Positions 30,492 through 42,600 of a DNA stretch of 64,000 nucleotides are shown here, piece by piece (position 1 is the stretch's first letter; every line of letters starts with the position of its first letter). The notes beneath the pieces are model-generated. The model was not told the origin of the DNA. It saw nothing but the letters and a program-made list of their open reading frames with translations, and did no database searches. A program made the position numbers and the translations under genes. The stretch comes from Mortierella alpina. Taxonomy: Eukaryota > Mortierellomycota > Mortierellomycetes > Mortierellales > Mortierellaceae. The stretch is from positions 248,001 to 312,000 of the forward strand of contig JANATF010000002.1 of NCBI GenBank assembly GCA_029449245.1. The letters are read 5' to 3'.

Positions 30492-32258
30492 GTTTTCTTT
30501 TCGGCGCGACTTGAATGCGATACAGGCCAGGTCGGTGCACACAAATCAGATATGGAATAGAAAGTCGGGCCGAGGTTGGAACAGTCTTGCTTACAAAATA
30601 TGCCGCTCTACGCGTTGGCGGCAATAGGACAGATCACGGTGCCGCTCTGCGCTCGTATTGCGGTTGTCTGAATCAGGGAGATGAGTTAGACTCTGCTACA
30701 GGTAGAAATATTTATATTCTCATAACTAGCTCTAAGAACATTGAATTGAATTCTTACGGGACAATGGACAGGATGATTATGCTGTCTATGAGCAAGAGCA
30801 AGAGATAGCTGAATAAAGTAAATATGAAATTAGAATGAGCTACTGGTGTCATGCTAAGTCGTTATCGGATATAAGCATGGCTCGGCATAGACTTACATAC
30901 AGTACAACTCCTTACGGCTGACTCTTATTCTAAGGGTTCCGACCTGTAGAATATAGATGACTAAGGAGAGAATACGAGTTCAAAAACAGTGAAGACGAGG
31001 ATCTGTTTAACACACTGAGATCAAGGATAATCCTTCACCAGCGCCGAGTATGCGGTCATGCTTGTCCTCTGGCCATAGGTCTCCAAATGTCAATAAGCTC
31101 ATCGTATTTACCTTGATAGGAGCCGACGGATCGCTTCGTAGCAAATATGGGAGTAAGGGTTGGGGAGCGGGAACGAATTACAAGAGTGACAGCTAATCAG
31201 GACAAGGATAGTCAAGTTAGAAGCATTAGGTAGGGGAGTACACTCTTCTTTTATGGTACTCAGTTAGTCCAGTGCCATATTTGGTAGTCCAAGATTGTCC
31301 TCCTGTTGATTTTCCAAGATTGTCCTGTAAATCCTTTGCCATAGTTAGTCTCAAGAGCAATTTTTTTCTTTGCAAAGGATGAAAATAAAGGGGTCGAAGT
31401 ATGTCGAAAATGAAAATTACGAGTAACTTTGTGTGATAGGGGTTGGTGGACCTCGTAATTTCCCGAAAGTATATAGCTTTTTAGGGGGCAATTGCCCACA
31501 AGCACATCTCTCTTGGAGGGCACTTGCCCGCAGGCAATTGCTCTTAGGGGCTTCTGGTCAACATTTTTCTATCCCGTAATTCAGGATGGACAATTACTCA
31601 TCTACGAGCGGGTAAAATAAACTAACATCACAACAGCACTCTGATCAGTATTTCGGAATGCCTAACCAACTCCTCACCAACTGTTCTGTCAGGCATGAAG
31701 CGTCAGACCATCCCGCCCGCCCATGCAATTTTGGGTTGAGTTAAGGTTTTTTTATTACAGGCAAAGTGGTTTGGGTGAACTGGTCCACGTATGGTGTAAT
31801 CATTTGACCCCTATCTATGGTCCACCCGAATGGAAAATGGTTTACTCAGTTCAACATCCTCCACTCGTCACTCCAGATCACTCTCATCCCTCAAATGATA
31901 CCCTTACATCTTGCATGTTGGACTCAATACATAATTACCAAACGCTTCTGCATCTGGTGAGCTTCTGTCCAATGCGTATTTGAGGGCAGTGCTGGGCTCC
32001 CGATATTGTCGCGCTCTTTGCAGATCAGACGAACGTCTCAGAGTGGGTCGTGTAGGTTGAGGAATTGCGCCGTTGTTGTATCACATGTTCGTTCGGAAGT
32101 CGGACACTTCGCCGATCTGGTCCCTGTAATATGGTGCCCAATCAATCGAAAATACCCGGCTTGTATGTGTAATACAGCGCATCTCAACGTGCTCCATGGC
32201 TGCGCTGCACCAACGGGAATTGCTATATCACAGAAGAGATTGTATCCTTCACACCCTA
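30492..32258. other. Intergenic between divergent ice-nucleation and collagen-like genes (left part)
   Basis: No gene recognised. Around 31485-31560 short GGCAATTGCC-like palindromes recur. Promoters of both flanking genes should lie between 30492 and 33275. Confidence 0.4.
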
Positions 32259-32589
32259 TTGCAAAGGGTCGCCTCCACTATAGATAGTTTTACGTTTAGC
32301 ATGTCTGTGAATGCGAGAGGCACAAGAATAGGGGAAGGGGCGGAGAACAAGAATGTTAAAATGAGTGAGCCATTTCTTGCTACACGCGGGGGGTCCGGCG
32401 TTATTTCGGTGGACCGTATTCACGGATGCAACCTGTTGCAAAGGGTCGCCTCCACTGTAGATAGTTTTACGTTTAGCATGTCTGTGAAGGCGAGAGGCAC
32501 AAGAATAGGGGAAGGGACGGAGAACAAGAATGTTAAAATGAGTGAGCCATTTCTTGCTACACGCGGGGGATCCGGCGCTATTTCGGTGG
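32259..32589. repeat. Direct duplication, two 154-bp copies at 177-bp spacing
   Basis: 32259-32412 and 32436-32589 are near-identical (starting TTGCAAAGGGTCGCCTCCAC), separated by 23 bp. No coding content recognised. Confidence 0.85.
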
Positions 32590-33275
32590 GCCTCACGGTC
32601 GAAATGAGTGGACCATGTGTGGACCAGTCCACCGAACTGCATCATGTTTAGTACTCATCCTTTATTTTTAAACCTCCCTAAAGCATTTACCGTCCCTCGT
32701 TACTCATGCAAATGGCACTTAGGACTAGTATCATTTAGAACAGGACAATGCCATTCAACTTGCTGGAATGTTCAAGGAGCGTGTTTTTCTGACCCAGAGA
32801 TACACCCCCCGATTACCCTTGTATCATTGAATTAGTCTCATCATGCAAATATTACTGCTAGATTAGGGTCCTCGCTTCCATCCATGCGTATTGGTCAGTA
32901 AAGTATCGGCCAAACTGTGTCTCGATTGGAGGGGGGTAAAGGTTCGCCTCAATGCAATTTCTCAAAGGTTCACAGGCGTGAAGATTAGATGTGGTACGGG
33001 GGGTGATCGGAAATCGCATCCAACTTTTTCCTGTATTCAAATAACTTGCAATCCATCTCTACCCTCTACCGTCCCCCTTTTCTTTTCCTCTGGTGTTTCT
33101 CGCGCCTACAATTATCCCGAGTCGATACCAAACAAAAGGCGATCGCCGGTTGCTACAAATAGACGTACCAAGCTTTGAGACGATCTACTTTCTTCCTTTT
33201 TGTTCATACTTTAGTACATACTTACACTCAAGACTTAGTCCGACAGCCACATTCGCATCTTCTGAGAACATCAAC

Positions 33276-34001
33276 ATGCAGTTGCCTAAACTCTCTGCGG
33301 CCACATTGCTGCTTGCCGTTATGACATACCATGGACTTCTTCACCATGCCAAGGCGGTATCCCAGCATCAACAGCAGCCTCTGGAGATAAAGGCCGAGGC
33401 TACAAGTGATCCTCCTGTGCAGACCTGTAACTCCACGGGAGTTTACTCTTGCCTTGGGGCTGGAAGCACACCCCAAATCGTCGACCTTGAATCGATCCGT
33501 CTGGAGATTGAATCTCTTCGGCGGGACCTTACAACTTGCCGCGGACTCCCAGGACCCCCAGGACCCCCAGGACCGCCCGGGCCGCCCGGAGCTCCTGGAC
33601 CCCAAGGATCCCAAGGACTTCGCGGAGATACAGGGCCTATGGGACCCGCCGGAACCATCGGGCCTATGGGGCCAAGGGGTGACATAGGACCCATGGGACC
33701 CAGTGGAACTGCCGGAGCTCGGGGAGATATAGGACCTGCTGGAGTTGCCGGAGCAGCCGGGGCTATCGGACCAAGGGGCGACACGGGACTTTGCGGACCC
33801 GCCGGACCCATGGGACCCGTGGGACCTGCGGGAATACCCGGAGCTCCCGGAAGCAAGGGAGACGTCGGGATCCAAGGGCCTATGGGATTACCCGGACCCA
33901 TGGGACTCCCGGGACCCGCCGGATGCTGCTCTCCAGGCCCTGTAACCACTGAATCCTCTTTGCTTCCTGTAGCCACTGCAACCGCTGGACTTGGACGCTA
34001 A
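33276..34001 (+). CDS. Secreted collagen-like protein, 241 aa
   Basis: The start at [20 protein letters not shown] gives a signal peptide; the longer upstream open frame is not needed. After a Gln-rich and a Cys-containing segment ([12 protein letters not shown]) comes a short coiled coil ([17 protein letters not shown], about residues 68-84), then 42 uninterrupted Gly-X-Y triplets (from GLPGPPGPP), a GCC Cys pair at the end of the helix, and a Thr/Ser/Ala tail. A coiled coil before the collagen helix and Cys after it is the usual way to register and lock a trimer. Collagen-like proteins occur in some fungi and bacteria as adhesive or surface fibres; function here is inference. No tail resembling a GPI signal. 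Confidence 0.85.
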   Translation: MQLPKLSAATLLLAVMTYHGLLHHAKAVSQHQQQPLEIKAEATSDPPVQTCNSTGVYSCLGAGSTPQIVDLESIRLEIESLRRDLTTCRGLPGPPGPPGPPGPPGAPGPQGSQGLRGDTGPMGPAGTIGPMGPRGDIGPMGPSGTAGARGDIGPAGVAGAAGAIGPRGDTGLCGPAGPMGPVGPAGIPGAPGSKGDVGIQGPMGLPGPMGLPGPAGCCSPGPVTTESSLLPVATATAGLGR

Positions 34002-34020
34002 CTACCAAGTAACATAGGCC

Positions 34021-34026
34021 AATAAA
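34021..34026 (+). terminator. Polyadenylation signal of the collagen-like gene
   Basis: AATAAA 20 bp after the stop codon. Confidence 0.6.
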
Positions 34027-35575
34027 AATGGAAGAAAATGCTCATAGAGAGTCTACACCAGATGCGACAGGGTGAACACTCTGAAGTAAAATAGGAGGTG
34101 CTGTGGTATAGTCAAGATCAAATAAAGAAAGTCCTACAATTCACCCCGTCGATGTCCCATCCAGGTCGATTAATATGCATTAGTCTTCATACCTCTTCGC
34201 TTATGCCGAGTAAAAGCATCTGGATGACTCAGGAATCTTCCTCTGCTGTTTTAAAACGCTCGATTCAAGGCGCATGCCAACAACACCTTTACACCCTATA
34301 GTACAAGAAGACCAGCCAAGTGACCGTGACAGTGGATGGCCAAGAAAGCCTATGATGGAGACTTGAAACCCACATTAATGAGATCTTGGATGACTACTAA
34401 CATCGACTTGCAACATCTTAGCAGGCCAGCCTAATATTATAGATGCAAATTTAAATAAGGAAGATTGGTCTGATACTCTCTGACTTTTTAGAAGACATAG
34501 GAAAGGTGTCGCTGGCTGCTATTGTCACGAACCAAGTCTAAATGTCATCAGCTCTCGTGTAACGATCCTCTCTCGACCTTGGTCGGGAATATGAAAGTAG
34601 TTCGAAAATGGGAATGTACTCGGAAGTGGGCAAAAAGGAATTGGCCAATCCACAGACGAGTGCCTTAGCAGCGTGTGCATACCTGCTCCTGATCTGTCGC
34701 CGCTCCCGCAAAGATATAGCTCTTTCTGATGAGGGCTTGTCGCCCGGCAAGGAACTCGTCCGGATCCGCCGCTCGTATTCTGCGCCGAGTAGTTCGTGTC
34801 ATTTATTAATAATTGGAACTCATCTGAGTATATAGATCCCCCAGTCTGCAATTCATCTATTCGCTGTCCTTTGACCCTTGTTCTTATACTACTCTGCCTG
34901 CCTTTCATTACAGCTATAATATTGTACTCGATCCTCTGTGCACATAAAACGACAAGCCTACCACTAAACAGAAGTGCTCAAATCTAACCCCTGTCATACC
35001 AACTCCTGATATTTTAGCGCAGCCCCTTCCATGTTGTTCGAGTTCTCCAGCGCCATCGCCAAGAGGTAAAGCTTAAGAGTTTTATCTGGCGCTTTCTAGC
35101 TTTATCTGATTGGCCAAGACCCTGGTGCTTTAAAAGTGCAGGTCATCTCCAAGTGATACTGGTGCTGGCTGACTAACCTAGAATTCAGGAACGTCTTTCT
35201 GACTCCTTTATTCGTACTGGCGAGTGTCCATGATTGGCACCTGGATCCAAGCTTCGTTATATGACTCGGAGTTTAATCTCGGAGAGCACTTTCCTTGCCC
35301 CGCTTGACACACTTTACTTTTTATTGCGGAATCTACGATAGTCAACGTGCTTTTGAATACCTCTGATTACTACCACTGGACTCTGGTGAATACTGCACAG
35401 TTCACGTATAACAGGTTTAATGAGGTGTAACAAATCACACCAGGACCCGTAGCGTAGCTTCGGATACCCTCTAGTCTATGTCTACAAGAGCTTGTTCAAC
35501 CTCAAATACTCATTACCAGGCCAGCTTGATGGTAGCTTGACCTACTATTCATGACCGACATGATGCCGGCGAACT
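34027..35575. other. Intergenic, nothing recognised
   Basis: AT-rich spacer between the convergent collagen-like and cupin genes. A 127-codon open frame at 34525-34908 (minus) has no recognised similarity and no signal. Confidence 0.4.
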
Positions 35576-36373
35576 TCAGTGTGGAAGCCCGCACTTCACC
35601 GCACACTCTTCCATGATCACGGCAAACGAAGTCGGAATGTTATCCCGAAACTGGGCGATCTGCTTCGCATCCAGCACTTCCATGTCACTCCCCGTCGCCG
35701 TGGTGAGAACCTCGTTGGGCATGTTGGAGAAGAAGTTGCGCGCGATCTGAGTGCGGCCTGGGTCCGAGCTGTCAAAAGCAGCCGCGAACAGCGCGGGCTC
35801 GCACGTCGGGTTGAACTGAAAGTGCGTCTCACCCTGCGGGAAGAGCATTCCCTTGTAATTGGACAGCGTGACGGTGACCTGAGGGATGGGTCCGTTGACA
35901 GGCGCCGGCTGGCCGACGACATGGCCGAAGCCGCCATTATTGAGCTCGAGAACCAGCCCAGCGATGAGTTCGCCCTGGATGACGGTGAGGAACTCATTGG
36001 AGCGTGGATGCGAGTGCGGCACGTTGAGTCCGCACGGGTTTACGAAGCCGATGGCCATGGCGACCTCGGTGCCGATGAGGGCAGGGAAATTGTTGACTGT
36101 TGAGAGCGCGATGGTGCCGCCCGTGCCGTCGGTGACGGTGTTGTTGATAAAGGTGAAGGTGATATTGGTGGCATCCGGCGGGTTGGGGAAGAGGATCGCC
36201 TGGCGGTCGTTGTAGCTCGCGGCTGCGTTCAGGGCTGCCTTGAGGGCGGGGGAGGCGTTGATGTTGCTATTAAAGCCACTTGGGGAGGGGTCGGACTTGT
36301 GGCGGGCGAGAGGCGAGGCGGTGGCCAAGGCAATGAGGGTGACTGCGTGAACCAGGAACAGAAATTTGGCCAT
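35576..36373 (-). CDS. Germin-like / spherulin-like cupin, secreted, 265 aa
   Basis: Signal peptide MAKFLFLVHAVTLIALATAS, then a single cupin domain. Germin box 1 is seen as PHSHPRSNEFLTVIQG with metal ligands His120, His122 and Glu127; box 2 as GMLFPQGETHFQFN with His184. All four ligands are present, so a Mn- or similar metal-binding beta-barrel is expected. CGLNVPH fits the germin/spherulin lineage. Such proteins act extracellularly (oxalate oxidase, superoxide dismutase or storage roles); which one applies cannot be told. Sequons near residues 70-78. A TATA box lies upstream. Confidence 0.85.
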   Translation of the reverse strand: MAKFLFLVHAVTLIALATASPLARHKSDPSPSGFNSNINASPALKAALNAAASYNDRQAILFPNPPDATNITFTFINNTVTDGTGGTIALSTVNNFPALIGTEVAMAIGFVNPCGLNVPHSHPRSNEFLTVIQGELIAGLVLELNNGGFGHVVGQPAPVNGPIPQVTVTLSNYKGMLFPQGETHFQFNPTCEPALFAAAFDSSDPGRTQIARNFFSNMPNEVLTTATGSDMEVLDAKQIAQFRDNIPTSFAVIMEECAVKCGLPH

Positions 36374-36485
36374 GATGGTGATTGGTTGCCTGTTAAAAGT
36401 GTCAAATGTGGTGTAGAGATACGAGTTGGGCAGATGCTAGTGAAGTAAAGTGAAATGGGAAGAACTTCATGACGACGAGCATGCC

Positions 36486-36493
36486 TTTATATA
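36486..36493 (-). promoter_or_regulatory. TATA box of the cupin gene
   Basis: TATATAAA on the minus strand about 112 bp upstream of the ATG; a clean match in a fitting place. Confidence 0.6.
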
Positions 36494-36560
36494 CCTCGCG
36501 AAGGGCAACCTGGCGAGAGTACAAGTACATACTTCACACATTATATCACTTCTCCTTATC

Positions 36561-36735
36561 GGAGCATGGTCGATCTGCATGCAGTCGACAGCACAACCAT
36601 GAGCCACTACGCCTTGTTGGAGCATGGTTCATCCGCGAGTATGATTGACCAAATGCACTCGACAGCTCGATCATCGAGCACTACCCCTAACTGGAGCATG
36701 GATGATCCGAATGCACTCGACAGCCCGACCATAGA
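36561..36735. repeat. Degenerate tandem repeat upstream of the cupin gene
   Basis: GGAGCATGG occurs at 36561, 36619 and 36693, each followed by a diverged ATGCACTCGACAGC...GACCAT block. Three imperfect copies of about 58-74 bp in the promoter-proximal region. Confidence 0.55.
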
Positions 36736-36739
36736 CTCT

Positions 36740-38283
36740 CCTACAGCGCTGCAGGAATTGTTGCACGGTACATATTTAATGTGCGCAGTTGTGGGCATGT
36801 CATCGTCATGCAAGGCAGAGGGCGAGGGAAGAGGCGGCGGCAGTATACTCTTTTCGTCCAACATGTCATCGAACATCAGAATGGCTGCGCGAATTTCCAT
36901 CTGATCAGAAATAGCGCCTGCGTGGAAATACGCCGAGCTAAATTTTTATCGCTCATCCAGCCACTCGGCAAAACTTGGAAAAAATTATCCACCTGGACAC
37001 TGTTGCGTTGAGAACACAGCCTCGGTGATTCACGTAATGCATCCCTCGGCGCTACACCCTACCAATAGCGAATGAAAATTTGGCCCAAACTTGCGAACTT
37101 CAATGTTTGCGATCTAGTTACATTTTTGCAGAACCAAAAATAGCTCTAAATCCATATCCCCGGACTTCACCACGAACTTAGACAAGGCAGTGATCGACAT
37201 CACTACGAATCTAACAACGCTAGCATATCTGGTTGCATAGTTATCGAAAATTATCTGAGGACAATCCTTGCAGCAGTGAAACGTGTAGGCAAGTTTTATG
37301 GTAGGAAAGTAAGTGAGAAAAAGCTGGTCCACACTGACCACTCACCGGTTTTTTTACTCTTGTGAAAGTACCCTCTTGTAAAAGAACAAAAAGTTATTAA
37401 TACGTTCTCCACTGCTTTTTTGCACGCAGGCCCTGAAAGCCAAAAAAGTTATAAATTCCACTGCTTTTTCCACGCTCTGAAAGCCAATTTAACTTGCGGT
37501 CACGTGAAGTGTCCAAAATTTCTTCTGAGCCCGGCTCTCGAGCATTAGGGGGCAGGGGTGTTCTTCAGAGAACCTCAACACCACTTCACCGGCGCGAATT
37601 TTTTTAGGAGAGAAAAAGGAAGACATTTCTGCTCTCTGTCCAAGCAGTCCTTCAAACTCATTCCAGTAGCGGAGAGCAATAAACGCGACTCCTCGGCAGC
37701 TCGCGCGCTCCCATCAAGAGCAGAGGTTTCAACCATGCTTAGCAAGCGATGGTTCTCATACAAAGCCTCCATGTGTGTACCCAAATTACATTCCAAATTG
37801 TAAAGAAGCTTCGTACGTGTCTGACTTGATGAAATGCTTGATAACGGTGTTCCTGTCCTTCAAGGCAGGTTTGATTTCAATAACTCCTTTCTTTGAAATC
37901 GATTCACGTTTCAAACCCCATCTTTTTCGCCCATAACGTTGAAGAGTGTGTATCTGCCTGAACCTGAAAGCGATGGCAGTGATGCGAGTGTTGAAGGATT
38001 AGAAATGGCGGGAGTGCGAGGTATGTGCGAGGTATGAGAGATTTTTTTTTTGTGACTTTGCAGAAAAAAAGGCTCGTTCCATGTCGCCCTGCACCTCACT
38101 TTCAAATTTCCTCTGAGCGAGAACTTCACTCCGGCCGGAAATACTCATTTTTGCATAGACGTGGAGAGGAGTGAGCATGGTCAAGTCGAACCTGTAGAAA
38201 TCTCGGGGTCTCCCAGGAAACTCTGACGTTGCAAATGAGGACCAATGTGCAAAGGAAAAAGAGATTCCAAGGCTCAACAAGCG
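36740..38283. other. Intergenic, internally repetitive
   Basis: Mostly AT-rich. A direct repeat of about 45 bp (AAGTTAT...CCACTGCTTTTT...CTGAAAGCCAA) sits at 37391-37443 and 37446-37487. Short open frames at 37575-37796 and 37999-38304 (minus) have no recognised similarity. Confidence 0.4.
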
Positions 38284-38613
38284 ATGTGCCAGCAAGAGGT
38301 TCATCTCTTCGACCCTAGCTCGAGCTTAGACAGTGGCCTGCTGCCCTCTGCAACGGAGACTAAAGTCGCAGGGAAGAGGAAGAAAAAGTCTACTTAAGCG
38401 ACGCCTGAAGATGCTGCCCAGACCGATAATCCCGATGATGCCGCGCTGATTGATCCTTTGGAAGCAGCTGCGAGGGACTTGCTACACTCTATAGGCTTTC
38501 TCTCAAAATTACATTTTCGACACCCAAGGATCCAGAGAGTCTTGGGAACGCTTGGAACGCAGGGTTCGAAACGTGGCAAAGTCAAGTGGCCATCAAGCGC
38601 AGTCTTCAGCTAA
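38284..38613 (+). pseudogene. Decayed small gene, 110 codons with one in-frame stop
   Basis: ATG at 38284 reads MCQQEVHLFDPSSSLDSGLL through KVAGKRKKKST, then TAA (38395-38397), then ATPEDAAQTDNPDDAALIDP and LEAAARDLLHSIGFLSKL to a final TAA at 38611. Composition on both sides of the stop is protein-like (Lys block, then acidic/Ala-rich) and in the same frame. Family unknown. It could also be part of a larger lost gene. Confidence 0.4.
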
Positions 38614-39316
38614 TAGCATATAATCAACCCCTCCTCCAGTCTTATGAAGGCAGACTTGGCCTACCTTATTAGTCTAAATACATAAGGACACCCCTTTTGC
38701 ATGGATGAAAAATGAAGCAGCTCGGATCAGAGAATATCATTCATATTGAAGGGACCCCTCTCAGGGGACCATTTACGATCCCAGCCGTGCCGATTCCGGG
38801 TGTTTGAGCCGCTAAATGAAGACCGATACTTTTTGCATGTTATGTCACTACCGAGACTGTGTATTATTACAAGCCTCAATAATAGGCTGGGCGCCGGAGG
38901 GGACGCTAAGAGAGACTCCATTGCTTGGTGGGTTACTGAGGAGGTGGGCTATTCCCTTGCGTTAAAGCATTGATGAGAGAGAGTTCTGTAGACGCACTCT
39001 TTGTATCGAGAATGAGTGGGGGGGTGGCAATGCTTGAATGAGACGAGGTAGATAATGGCTGATAAGGGCAGCTTTAGCAACCTGCTGCAGGTGGCAGACG
39101 CAGGGTGAAAGAGTGTGGTGACTGGTCAAGGAGATGGGTGGTGGAAAGTAGAGGCAAAAGCAAAGAAGAGTCAACGCCGACCTGCATGTCATAGTGAGGT
39201 TAGAGTGAAAGCAGAAAAACACATAAGACGTAAAAAAGCCTTCACAAGAGAAATGGTTGTGAACAAAAGCATGCATGGTGACAGTTTCCACAGCACTAGT
39301 TTGCAAGGGGGATATA

Positions 39317-39635
39317 TTGTGCCTTTCAGAAAAATTTCCGCCGTCGATTAGCTATTGCAGCTTTAGCTCAAAATTTTGCCCCATTTAGCATTTTTTGACT
39401 GGTGCTAAAGCAGCTTTACATCTGCTATTCGAAGGTTCTGCCAGGCAGCAAACCTCGATTTGAAACTAAAATAAGCACTTTTCCGTTTGGAAAACGGAAG
39501 TTTCGCCCTTCTCAGCTCCTATTCGACCTCACCGTGTTGACTAATAGCAGGGGTTCTGCGAATAGCTCCACTGTCACCTCACCTGGACCACCTTTAACTC
39601 AAAATTTTTGACGGAAAAATTTCTGAAATGGACAA
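39317..39635. mobile_element. MITE candidate at the 3' end of the peptide synthetase gene
   Basis: Imperfect inverted ends (TTGTGCCTTTCAGAAAAATT against TTGTCCATTTCAGAAATTTT, about 21 of 26 positions) with TA outside each end. The ends resemble those of the MITE at 26299-26562 (TTGTGCATTTC). It stops 17 bp before the synthetase polyadenylation signal. Confidence 0.5.
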
Positions 39636-39651
39636 TACTCAACACTTCTAT

Positions 39652-39657
39652 TTTATT
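39652..39657 (-). terminator. Polyadenylation signal of the synthetase gene
   Basis: AATAAA on the minus strand, 33 bp after the stop codon. Confidence 0.55.
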
Positions 39658-39689
39658 GCATACTGCTAGTAAATACACATCGATCGACT

Positions 39690-42600
39690 CTAAGCCGTCC
39701 CCTCGAGGTCTGGAAGAGGCAAAACATCGTCCCCTTGTACTGTTGGCCGCGTCAAGAACCCAGACTTGACCATGTATGCAAGGTACGTTCCAATCAGCTC
39801 TGTGCTCATTCTGGGCGTGACCTCAAATCCAGGCTTGCCGACGAAAACCCGCTGTGTGTTCACGTCTCGCATCTCTGGCGAGTTCGTTGTGCCCGGCAGG
39901 TGATCCGTCTGGATGTGAAGCAGTGGGAACAAGACTGTGTCCTGGCTCTTGAGTGCGTGCTCTGTCAAGGCGATTCTCCAGGCTTTATCTTCAACTGTCC
40001 GGATCTTGTATCCATACTTATCCATGGCCTCGAAAAACTCGTTGAACCGGAACGGCTTTGTAATGGAGTGTGTCACTTGGTAGACCATGTCCATCTCTGT
40101 TCCAGGCGTCGTCGCAACTGAGACTACACAATGCGCCACGTAGTCGACAGGACTAAAGTCCACAGGGGCATTCATGTTGGGCGCCGATCCGACTTCCACA
40201 CAGCCCTTGATCAATCTCCAGATAATGTCGCCCGTGTTGGTGACACCCGATCGAGTGTGGCCGACGATGTAACCGGGTCGGATGATCGTCGCAGGCAAAC
40301 CGTTCTTGTTCGAAGCCATAACCAACTTCTCGGCCACCCACTTGGACTGACCGTAACCCGAGTGCAGCCCTTGACGGGCGCCTTCGAGACTATCTGTTTC
40401 GGGAATACCACGCTCGCTTGTTTGAGCGAGCACATCCGACAACTTCCGGTAATGTCCAGTCTCGAGAACAGACGTCGAGGAGACGAAATTGAACGACTTT
40501 GTATGGTAGGTGCTAGCCATCTTGATGCCTTGAAGAGTTCCCAGTACGTTGGCGGCTCGGACCTTGTCGTAAGGAAGCACACCATTGACTGCTGCGCCGT
40601 TGTGAATAATTATATCGACTTCACGACAGCACTTGTCCCAAACCTCAGGAGCGAGTCCAAATCGATCAAGATCCAGGTCACCCTTCACGGCCGAGAGTCG
40701 TCCAGAAGTCACCCAGTCCTCGTTCCAAGTCAGATGCGCCACTCCACAGGAACGCACTCTCTCCAATGCCTTCTCCTCTGATGATGCTCGAGCCAAACAA
40801 ATCACTCTCGCGGTCGGGTCGCTGACCAACAATTTCGACAAAATAAATGCACCCAGGAAACCGGTAGCACCCGTCAAGAAGAATGTCTTGTAGTCAACCT
40901 TGTCCTGTCGTGCGACTCGAGGATAAACGTCTTGGATCTCGGTCTTTTGCAACTCCTCGAAATCAGCGCCATAGTCAAACGCTCTCTCCTGCTCTGCAGC
41001 GGTAGAGCTTTCCTTCGAAGAGTCCTGCTGGTCAGTCTCGAGCTGTTCCAATGCTTCAATGCGCGCCCGAGTCACCTCCTTTGCCATGCCTTCAATAGTC
41101 GGTGAGCGAAAGACAATGCTAAGAGGCAGATCCACATCGCACACTCGACGCATCTCAAAGATCAATCTCGTTGCCAAGATGGAGTGACCTCCAAGATCGA
41201 AAAAGCTCTCCGTCAGAGGGATCCAGGTTGGGCTCGAGGGCAGTAACTGCTTCCAGATAGTATGAATGGCGAGTTGTGTAGGATCCAGATCGGGCTGGAC
41301 TTCACCATCAGGAGCATCGTATTCCTCCAAGGCATACGAGCTGGCATTGGGTGCCGGAAGAGCGTTGCGATCAAGTTTGTCATTCGACGTCAGGGGCATG
41401 GCCTGCAAATGAACAAAGGCCTCGGGAACCATGTAGCGTGGCAAGTTGGCTGCAACATGTGTACGGAGCTGTTGAGCAAGTCGCTCGATGGGATCAGACA
41501 CGACATAGGCCACCAGTCGCTTTTCGGATGCTTCACCAAGCACAACAATAACAGCCTCAGAGACAGCTGGATGGTCCATCAGACAAGCCTCGATTTCTCC
41601 GAGTTCAACTCTAAAGCCTCGAATCTTGACCTGATTGTCCTTGCGTCCCAGATACATCAGATTGCCATCGGGAAGGTATCGAACCAAGTCACCGGTCCTG
41701 TACATCCTGCCTTCTGCATCACTCGAGTATGGGTCTGGGGTAAACATTTCGCTCGTCAGCTCGGGTCTGTTGAGGTAACCCCTAGCAACGGCGATTCCTC
41801 CTACATACAACTCTCCTACAGCTCCTAGGGGAACGGGCTGGCGATGAGCATCGAGCACATAGAGACGAGCATGGATGACTGGCCTTCCGATGGGGACGAT
41901 TGTGTCCTCAAAGTCCTGAGGACAGCGCCAGGTGGCACCACTGACGGTCACCTCTGTAGGGCCATAGTCATTGATGACGGTGATACCCTGGCGAGTCAAG
42001 TTATGGAGCAAACTTGGGCTAAGCGCCTCGCCTCCCAAGATCAGGGTCAGATGGTTGTTCAGTGGAGGCAGATCCTTTCCATCCTGAAGGAACGAGGGCG
42101 TGAACGAGGCGTGAGAGATCGAATGGCGTCCCATGTACTTCCAGAGTGCGTCCCGGTCCATGCGGATACAGTCCGGAGGCAAGTACAATGCCGCGCCAGA
42201 GGACAGTGGCAACATCATATCCCAGACACTCGCGTCAAAACTGAAGGAAGCGAACTGCATGAGACGGGTACGCTCTCCAATGCCGCAGAACTTCGTATGG
42301 GTCTGACAGAGATTGGCCAGACCACGATGCTCAAGCATGACACCCTTGGGCTTGCCCGTGGATCCAGATGTGTAAATGATGTAGGCGAGATGGCGCGACG
42401 TCAATCCAGGCACTTCAGCATTGGTGGATGGGTATGAGAGTGGCCTGTTCGGGTCGACAACGGTCATGCACGAAAGATCCGCTTGTCCAAGTGATTTGAG
42501 TCCCGCGGCATCCGCAAGAAGGACAGATGGTGCAGCGTCTGAGAGAATGGTCCTCAGTCGCTCGCTGGCATAAGCTGGATCCAGGGGAACAAAGGCTCCA

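Noticed and set aside
33228-33976. Two long minus-strand frames opposite the collagen-like gene
   Set aside because: Gly-Pro codons read as Gly/Ser/Pro on the other strand, which keeps both strands open. Only the plus frame has a signal peptide and a terminal polyadenylation signal.
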